64,000 bases of DNA, from NCBI RefSeq assembly GCF_000275845.1, contig NW_006766888.1:580622-644621 (forward strand), in the 5' to 3' direction. Every line of letters begins with the position of its first letter. Within the stretch, counting starts at the first letter, position 1. The notes below the pieces were generated by a model, which did no database searches, had not been told where the DNA came from, and was given only the letters and a program-made list of their open reading frames with translations. This document shows positions 56,478-64,000 of this stretch, piece after piece. A program made the position numbers and the translations under genes. The stretch is from Dichomitus squalens LYAD-421 SS1. Taxonomy: Eukaryota > Basidiomycota > Agaricomycetes > Polyporales > Polyporaceae.

Positions 56478-59400
56478 CTACTGTAATTTTGTGAGGTCGA
56501 TTTCCATGGGCTCCTCCTCCCCTAAGTCGTCAAATGCGTGTTGTATCGCAGGCAGGTACGTGTTGAGCTTCCACATGTCGCCCAAGCGTATCCGAGAATA
56601 GTCGAATGCAAGCCCAATGAGGGGCCCGCCAGACGTTTCGCCTTGTCGAGGCGGCATCCCAGGATAACGGGCAGAGAAGTGGGTCAGGAGAATTTTCTGA
56701 GCCCGCATACTGTTTACCCGAACGTTTATTAGACAACATAGCCTCGCGAGATGAAGTGCTGCCGTAGCGCGCAGGATGGGATGGGAGATAGAAGTCGATG
56801 GGCAGAGAAACACCCACCCGGCAGCAGCTACGGCACACCAGATTACACCAAACACTCACCGCCTGCCCACATCGATCGCTTGTGCCGAGGTGCTGTGGGC
56901 CTTCTCTCGCGCCAGCTCCTCTTCTTCGGGGCTCATGCTCGACTCGTGGATAAGCAACGTGACGTCGCGGCCTGCCTTGACCAAATTGTCCGTCGGCATG
57001 GTGTCCCCGGAAAAGCTTAATGGACAATCGCGTCAGTTCCTCCTCCGATCCGCGAAGCTTTATCACTCGCCGCGGCACATCGCAGATACGATGTCGAGGC
57101 AAGATGACAACGAACGAAAGACGATGGAGCTGATTGCACTCACGCCATGCTCCATCCGTCCCTGTGCCTGATCACCACACCGTAGCAGCGGGTTCGGTGC
57201 GCGACATCAACGGTGGTGAAGCTTTTCAACCCGAGCGCATGGCACATCGCTTGAGCATTCTCGCGCGACCTATGTTGTTTGCGTTCCGCATTGCGATTCC
57301 CCGATTTGGCGAACACGAGTACCATGCGATGAAGGCATTCCGAATCAAACTGTCAGGTACGCATATTCGACGCATTTAAGGCGGGCTTGTCGGCGTACCT
57401 TTCTTGGTTCATGAAGGGCTCGTCTTCAGTCTGGTTCCTTCCGTACGGGCGAGCGAATCGCCAATTAAGCGCGTCTGAGAGGACCATGACAATCCCATTG
57501 AGATCTGCCAGCCCTTGATCTTCAAGCTCTTGACGTTCCAAGAGGTACATGAGGTGGTGACGAAGGCCGACGACATACAGTGGGTCCGTGGGAGGTGGGT
57601 TCATCTATGACCTCATACCGTGAAGTTCGAAAGCATATGCTGGGGTGGGTGCCGAGGACGTACCTGCGCACGCATTGTCAAAATCTTCGACAGTCCCATG
57701 TGATGGTCGCCGTGCATATGACTCAGGTAGATGCACTTTATATTACGCAATACCTCCCAAACACCTGTGGACCTCGCGGGATCGTCGCCGAAAGATCGAA
57801 CAAGTTGGCCCCAGGTACCCTCGCCACAATCGAGAAGGATGCTGCCGTGGCCCGGGATCTGAATCAACGTTCCGGACACTAGGAGATGTATTGATGAATA
57901 TGCAGCATTTTTCACTCGTCACAAAGAATAGGAATACCATTTCGCAATAAGGTGGGTATAGCACTGCCAGTGCCGAGAGGAGTTACCACGACGTCGTCTC
58001 CTGGTTGGCTCGCCGGGCTACGTCGGCCTATCCGCTCAGCAACGCGCGCCTTCACGGCGGCGAACTTCTCGTTGACTGAAGCCGATAGTTCGGGCAAAGA
58101 TTTGGACTCAGCAAGCGTCTTGAACGCATCCTCCTTTGCTAAGGAATCGTACCCAGGTGCATTGAGGGGTCGGAGGCCGAGTAGAAGATCTCTTCGAGAC
58201 AAGATTGTCCTTGTGGGAAGACCGGTGATGGCTGCATATCATGAACCTTAGGCTACAGGGAACATATATGCGGGTAGAAACGTACAAGCAAGATCTCGCT
58301 GAGGAGCTAGTTCATATTTTGGGATGGGGAACATATCAGCGTCCAGTTGATTGAGCTTCGCTTGCACGAGTGCCGAACGAGTGAAGGAGATTTGATTTGG
58401 CGTGTGCTCTTTTGAAGATACTACGTGCTGCAAACAGAGCATCTCAGTAACAGCACCCTCCCCGTTGCTAGCTCAAAACTTACGTAAGTCTCATCAGAGA
58501 ACCCGTTCATGAACGACTTATACCGTTCATCTTCGAGTACTTTGGCGCTACACATATGATACACGGCGTACACGGGATGCTGCCTCCGGGCCGTCTCTTC
58601 CTTTGAGCGATATTGCGAGAAGAAAGGTGAGTCCGCAAAGGATGCCATGAGGGAGGGTATGTATGCCGACGTTGGCACGTCCAGTATGAGAATCGACTAT
58701 TGAGCACCGTTAGCGTTGACGCACAGCACAAGTGCTGCTCACAAACGACCTACCTGAGGGCTCTCGCTTGGGCCAACACAATCCTCCGGTCTGACGGTAC
58801 GCTGCAGCTTGCCACCTTGACCGTCGTCTACCTCGAATGTGATCGTCTCGCCCTTGATCAGTCGCCCTCGGATGGGACCACGAGGAATGCCAAGCTCCTC
58901 CGCCTTCTTCGCATCGAACTTGCCACGAACAGTCGGCCCAACCAGGAGGTACCCGAGCGTCGGCAGCCCTTCGGGTCCCATCTCCAGACGGGGGAGCCGG
59001 GCGTGCTTCTTGTCATTTGCAACTGGCGATCGTGCTCGAGATGACATCGGAGCGCTCGCCGTCTGAACGATAGTCTGTCTCGCCTCGCGCTTCTCCTTCT
59101 TAGAGAGGCCGATATCCTGCTCTGGGGGAGCCTCCAGCGGAAACATCTCCTGCAGCATGAGCTTTCGCCATTCTTGAGCGTCTGAACCAGTGAGCGAGGA
59201 CGGAGAGAAATCGCTCCTCTTCGCACGCTCGTAGATGACTGCGGGCACTGGAGACGTAGACTCGACGACGCTGTCACCAACTGGCGGCGGAGAAGTGCGT
59301 TTTGAGGAAGTTGGGGGAGAGAGGGAACGTTTTCTCTTCAATGGCCGTTCTGAAGGGTCCCCAGCAGGTACGGTCTCAACAGACGGGTATAAAGGGATGG

Positions 59401-59991
59401 AGTGGACCGTGATGTTTTCGTCCTGAAAAATTGGCGGCGGCGAGTTGAGGCTTTCGTGCGCGGGAGTGGTTGGAGCTTCCACCGCCTTGACAGTCATCAT
59501 TGAGCTGTCACCTTTCCTTGAACTTTTGGAAACCCCATGGAAAGGCATGTACACGCACCGATATGTATACCCGCGCATGGTAGCGAGATAATGCATCAAG
59601 CCATACGGTCCCACGATGTCCATAGCGGGCACTGACGCGTCCGCACAAAGCATCAAGAGGCCTGTTCAGATAGTGAATTAGCTCTATAGCTACAGTACAT
59701 GGCGAGTCTATGCAGTAGCTCTGCGGATATGCAAACGCAAACAGCCCTTTACATTGGTGCGCACACGAGCAAGACATCACACATACCAGCAATGCCACCA
59801 CACCTCTGTGTCCCTGCACCCGTCAAGAATAACCCCTTCAACCTTCTAAAGGAATGGTGGCTCTGCAACCATGACCGACCCAAGCCCTCGCTGGCATTGA
59901 AGATGTACTTGGCCGTTCCAAAGTTGACGAGGAGAGAGGGCTCCGTGTCAGACGACGCGGAGGTCAGAACAGAGACATTCCAGGTCGCCAT
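56478..59991 (-). CDS. TRZ1: tRNase Z, long form (ELAC2-type)
   Basis: Endonuclease that trims the 3' trailer from pre-tRNAs. The ATG at 59991 begins MATWNVSVLTSASSDTEPSL and is followed by NFGTAKYIFNASEGLGRSWL and LFLTGAGTQRCGGIAGM. Then come the inactive N-terminal half and a long linker (KRKRSLSPPTSSKRTS). The active half contains VTPLGTGSAIPTLLRN, SGTLIQIPGHGSILLDCGEG and the metal motif YLSHMHGDHHMGLSKIL. Further on are VAHRTRCYGVVIRHRDGWSM, FSGDTMPTDNLVKAGRDVTL, LLIHESSMSPEEEELAREK and ILLTHFSARYPGMP. The stop is at 56478. About twelve introns. The frame extends upstream of the ATG with an Arg-rich sequence (see findings), so a mitochondrial form is possible. Confidence 0.93.
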
Positions 59992-60867
59992 GCTCGGGTC
60001 CCTCAATGGGACAGATTGGGAAGCAAAACTGCGAAGAGCAGGCGCAAGTCGAAGAGTGCTTGAGTTGACAGCGAGATTGAAGGAGTGTGTCGCCCTACGA
60101 CATATCCAAGCCAGATTGCTAGGGAAACCCAAGATATTGTGAGACAGCCTGCAATTTGCCTAAGGTCCAAGGTTCGGAATTGTGAAGGTGAATGAACGTA
60201 TGTCAGAAGTCCTATGGAGAAGGAGCTTCTGCGGGGGTGAAAATATGAGGACAGTACTTGGCCAGCCAACAGAACCTTCTATGTAGCGCTAGAGGTATAC
60301 TAAACGCCCGGAAACAGCCGACCAGACCAAGGCGGGCCGTGTAAGCACAATACCAACGACCTTCATCTTCTATTCTTCTATGTAAACCTTCAATTCTATG
60401 CCAAGTGAATTTCACCGGGGTGTTTTGAGTGCAGTTTTTCTGATGGGTCCTGCATCTCGTTGTCCGTCAAGATGCACCCAAAGCAATAGTGATCGAACTT
60501 GAGGTGTCCCAATTCGGCAGGCGATTGAGGATACTGCCAATGTTCATTGACATTTCCCCTTTAACTCAGAAGTTCTACTGTTCCGTACCTCTGCTGCTCT
60601 CGGGGGTAGAAGAATCTAGGATGCTCCATGTCTGCAACAGCACTAAGGGCCACTTTGCGCACAAATACCGCCAAATATTGTCATTCTACACAACAACAGG
60701 AACAAAGAGCTTCCCCACCACATCGACTCTACCCTGACCAAGAACGGTGAAGTCCGGAGCATGTAAGCAGATACCTCTCTAGCCATGAACCATGTGGTGC
60801 TCAGCCGTTTGGACCGCCATCACGGGACACCACAAAACGCGGGCAGTGCAGTTAACCCCAAACCACC
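59992..60867. other. Region between tRNase Z (-) and the HsbA-like gene (-)
   Basis: 0.9 kb holding the tRNase Z leader, including an in-frame Arg-rich extension at 59992-60132, and the 3' flank of the HsbA-like gene. No other gene recognised. Confidence 0.5.
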
Positions 60868-61756
60868 CTAGGACTCGTAGGTGGTGATGGTCTGCGTGAA
60901 GGTGACGTTCAGGGCGGTCTGTGAAAGAGCATTCAGTCGATGTCAGGGCAAGTATCACGTAGGATAAAGAACACTGACCACCTGAGCCAGGGCGGGACCC
61001 TCCTCAGTGGGGATGAGTGCGATCACACCGAAAGCGAAGGTCTGAAGGGAACGCAGATTTCGTCAGCTTTACTCCATTGACTGAATTGCTAGCTCTACGC
61101 ACGTCTACGACAGCCTCGAGGGCCTCCAAAGCGACCGCGATGGGAGCCGTCAAGAAGAATTGAGCAGCCAGGGACTATAGGATCATTGTCACGGTCAGTG
61201 TCATGTAATACTTCCAGTGATGATATACGTACATGCTTGCCGATGATGATCTCGAGAAGCTGCCTGAATGTCAAGGAGGGTATGTGTCAGAAGAAGGATC
61301 TCTGGAAGGTAAATATGTCCCTTACTGGTGGACCTCGACGAACGTCGTCAACACGTCGACGACCTCGATGGCTACGTCGTCCGGGTACGCAGGAGTGGAG
61401 GACTGCGAGATTATGAATGAACCCCACGTATAAGCGTCAAGGTGCATAGGACTACCGACCGAGAACTCCGCATTGAAGCTGGTAACAGCGGTGGTGATGT
61501 TACCAAGACCGGTTACAATTTCCTGAAACCAGGTGTCAGAAAGTGGCGGAGCCCCAGAATGCATAGTAAGACTGACGAAGCCGTCGATGGCAAAGTTCAC
61601 GACGCTCAGGTCGTTGACGGTAGTCGCCAAGCTGGAGGACACGCTGGTGAACGTCTGGATCGCGGAGATGACGACGTCGGAGCTTTGCGCCATGGCACCA
61701 GCCGCACCCAAGACGACTAGGGGGACGATGTTGACGAGGGTGCTGAAGAACTTCAT
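60868..61756 (-). CDS. Secreted hydrophobic surface binding protein A-like (HsbA)
   Basis: Small secreted cell-surface protein. The start at 61756-61754 gives a signal peptide MKFFSTLVNIVPLVVLGAAG, cleaved near AMAQSS. Splicing across about six introns gives IQTFTSVSSSLATTVNDLSV, EIVTGLGNITTAVTSFNAEF, a short exon STPAYPDDVAIEVVDVLTTF and LLEIIIGKHSLAAQFFLTAP. The next exons read IAVALEALEAVVDTFAFGVI and LIPTEEGPALAQVTALNVTF, ending TQTITTYES at the stop at 60870-60868. The helical, cysteine-free pattern with I/V/L every three to four residues matches the HsbA family of fungi, which bind hydrophobic surfaces and can recruit cutinases. About 180-190 residues. Confidence 0.8.
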
Positions 61757-64000
61757 TGCGAGATAAAGCTGAGTGCTGTCGAGAGGAATAGAGAGGCTGT
61801 GTGAAGCTGCTGTGTGCGTCGAGAGATGTGAGGAGCTGAAGAGCAAAGGGCCAAGGCATGTCGATTCTTATACGAACATGGATGAAAGTGGGCGCTCGCC
61901 ACAGACATCCATGATGACTCTCTTGCTGCCGTCCGGCGTTGTAAACTACCTGTGCGTCCACAGTGTCAGCAGTTCAGAAGCAGTGAGGTAACAGGCGACG
62001 CACCTACTTGCCGCCTGTTAGGTGGTGCCGTAGCTCCGAAATGCATGGGCTTCATCATGCAGTATGGCCAGTTAAAAGGCGTCTGTGTGCGGTACAACAC
62101 AAAGGTTTCAGCCGTAAGGGAGCTCTGCTGTGAAACGGTAAGGTGCCCGGTGTAGCATTGGGAGTCACTGAGAGGGCGTGCCCGCCTTGGTCTCAAGGCT
62201 ACCAGCGTCTTTCCCCGCATTTCGGCGACTGCGAAGATGCATGGCATTGGAATGCGCATTCGCAATACGAGTTTCTAGCCGAATAGAATAAGAGCCTATG
62301 GCGTGCTGTATGACTAGTCCATGCTCTCGTACGTAGCGGCCACGCTCCGGGAACTGATCAGCCATTTCAGCGTTCCTAATGCAGCCAATGAGGGAACATC
62401 CGGTGTTAGTAACATCAGAAGGCCCACCTAGACCACAACCGCTGGGCTCATTCCCTAATGCCTAATTTCTACGCAATAGCATGGAAGTATTTTCCCAAGG
62501 CCAAAGACCGCATGTGCATCTCAGTCTTCCCCTTGCTGACAAAACCGATAAAGGAGACAGAGACGCCCACCGGCGTTAGGGTGCGCATCCTTGTAGCGTG
62601 CCCTTCGAGTTCATGACGTTAGTTGACGGATGCAGGCTGGAAACGAGGGAAGTGTGCCATCCACAACGACCATGCCCGGAGCGTCATACGATCGTCTGAG
62701 CTGCCGAACGCCCTAAATACGAGTTGTACGGGCATGCCGGTGACTGTGGACATGGGAGTCTCGTCATGGGCTTTCGTGACGTACAGACAGCTGCTCTGCA
62801 CATCCTCGCGGACCAGGATTAGGAGGCGAGTATCCTCACGTGGCCCATTCCATACAACCAACGATGAGTCAGGAGACAGCAGCGTTCGTAGATATGTACG
62901 GTAAACCATACCTCGTGGCCAATACGAGCAGCTTCAGTAGATTGAATGCAAGCGTTACTAGTGCCGCGACCAAAGTGGCATTGAAGTTGCATGCAAAGCG
63001 CCGACGGACAGTGCGTCTAGGGTGCCAGGCGCCGGCCCGAATCACAGGCGCCCGCCGCCCCCAACACCAACGCCCATCGGGCATAGCGCAGTCACGGTCT
63101 ACATACCAATAATATTGTGCCAGCGACTCTGTGAGTTAGGCCCACATCTAGCGTACCAGATATGTGGCCCTCTTTGTCTCTTCGGGAAGAAGCGGAGCGC
63201 TCGAAAGCGTCTCATACTCTCTAATTTTGCCCATCGCAACCTCTCGAGTCGCAACGCTGGTGGGATCGGGCCGTCATGGTTAAACCCCCCCTTTCAGGTG
63301 ATGCCTTGCGTGCCTTTTCCGGAGTCGTCTGTGCCTCCTCTCCACATGGGTGGCCAGGACTTGCAAGTTTCGCAGCGCCCGGGGACCCCTCCGGCCCTCT
63401 TCCCGCCGTGAACCGCTGTTCTGTGAGCCACTTTGCGCTCTCCTTGCCTGCAGACCCTCTCTTCTCCTTCCTGCGCTCTGCCTGCCTCCCGCTGTCCTGC
63501 TTACCCCATGGACGCTGTCGCGCCGAAAGCACATCAGCATTTGATGCGCTCCTCATGATCGCACTTACGCGCTTACCATCAGCGCCTCTGACCTGTTGAT
63601 ATCGCCTCGTCCGTCGTGACCGCCGCCTCCCGCTCCCGCCTCCCCGCCTCCCGCCATAGACCTGCTCGCGCTAAGGCTTGGAATATGCTTGCACACTACA
63701 TACTTGTCGCTCTGGTTTCTCCCTCTTTCCGGCCGCCTTGGGCAGCGCCCTCGACCTCACCGCCCGCGCCTGTAGCTCGGATTTCAACTCTTGATGGGCG
63801 CATGATAGCCGTGCCTGCGCGCACTGCTCGGCTACTCTCTGTTTGCATGCAGTAGGTAGGTTTCAAACCGTCGAGGCCAGATTGCCCTTCAAGTCAAAAC
63901 CGCCGTTGTAGGTTACTCCTTTTCAAGACCTCAGGCCTCAGCTGTGACCTGCCCATTGCACGACGTCTGCTGTCGCACCGCGCCAGCCATGATCTCGTCC
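61757..64000. other. Terminal 2.2 kb without a recognised gene
   Basis: Holds the promoter of the HsbA-like gene (a TATAAG-like element on the minus strand at about 61867-61872). Open frames at 62619-62909, 63276-63599 and 63616-63855 show no family. The 63.3-63.85 kb part is pyrimidine-rich and could be the promoter of a gene starting beyond the window. An ATG at 63989 cannot be judged. Confidence 0.45.

Noticed and set aside
63276..63855. Open frames in the last kilobase
   Set aside because: Pyrimidine-rich composition and no domain; more likely promoter or leader of a gene beyond the window.

Overview
The window is nuclear DNA of a filamentous basidiomycete, most likely an Agaricomycete (mushroom or polypore lineage). 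The evidence is eukaryotic genes on both strands, broken by many GT-AG introns of about 50-80 bp, together with fungal families: an eisosome Pil1-like protein with a long tail, a hydrophobic surface binding protein, a GH51 arabinofuranosidase, a PTR2 peptide transporter and CmcJ/GA4-desaturase-type oxidoreductases. No prokaryotic, plasmid, viral or CRISPR feature was seen. Gene models come from splice sites and protein-family conservation read by eye. Spans run from start codon to stop codon and include introns.

Layout. 0-12 kb, accessory and metabolic: the 5' end of a possible JmjC/cupin gene (-), PTR2 transporter (-), acetoin-reductase-like SDR (+), secreted phytase-like-domain protein (-), a 503-bp terminal-inverted-repeat element, a small-molecule-type methyltransferase (+) and a zinc alcohol dehydrogenase (-). 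13-23 kb, mostly housekeeping: VHS-GAT clathrin adaptor (+), V-ATPase subunit E (-), an unrecognised protein (+) and an O-fucosyltransferase-like type II membrane protein (+). 24-30 kb: two tandem CmcJ-type oxidoreductase genes with a broken methyltransferase copy between them, then a monocarboxylate-type MFS transporter (+). 30-46 kb: eisosome protein, a disordered hypothetical, an Iks1-type kinase, a second kinase, a SET-MYND protein and a small conserved hypothetical, all on the minus strand. 46-49.7 kb is almost gene-free. 49.7-62 kb: delta-12 fatty acid desaturase (+), GH51 alpha-L-arabinofuranosidase (+), tRNase Z (-) and an HsbA-like secreted protein (-). 62-64 kb shows no recognisable gene.

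How the genes relate. This is not one pathway. The methyltransferase, SDR, ADH, CmcJ-type pair and transporters are types found in fungal secondary metabolism, but no backbone synthase (PKS, NRPS, terpene cyclase) lies in the window, so a biosynthetic cluster cannot be claimed.

The most unusual observations are in gene structure. The desaturase needs micro-exons of 8, 14 and 5 nt, and the GH51 gene needs two separate 3-nt exons (CAT and GAG) plus two GC-AG introns to restore conserved motifs. I summed exon lengths for both models and they stay in frame (15 exons, 437 aa; 27 exons, 654 aa). Other notable items are the TIR element with TA target sites, the methyltransferase pseudogene, a strong 24-bp hairpin near 41.5 kb, and a tRNase Z whose mitochondrial-targeting-like extension has no upstream ATG.
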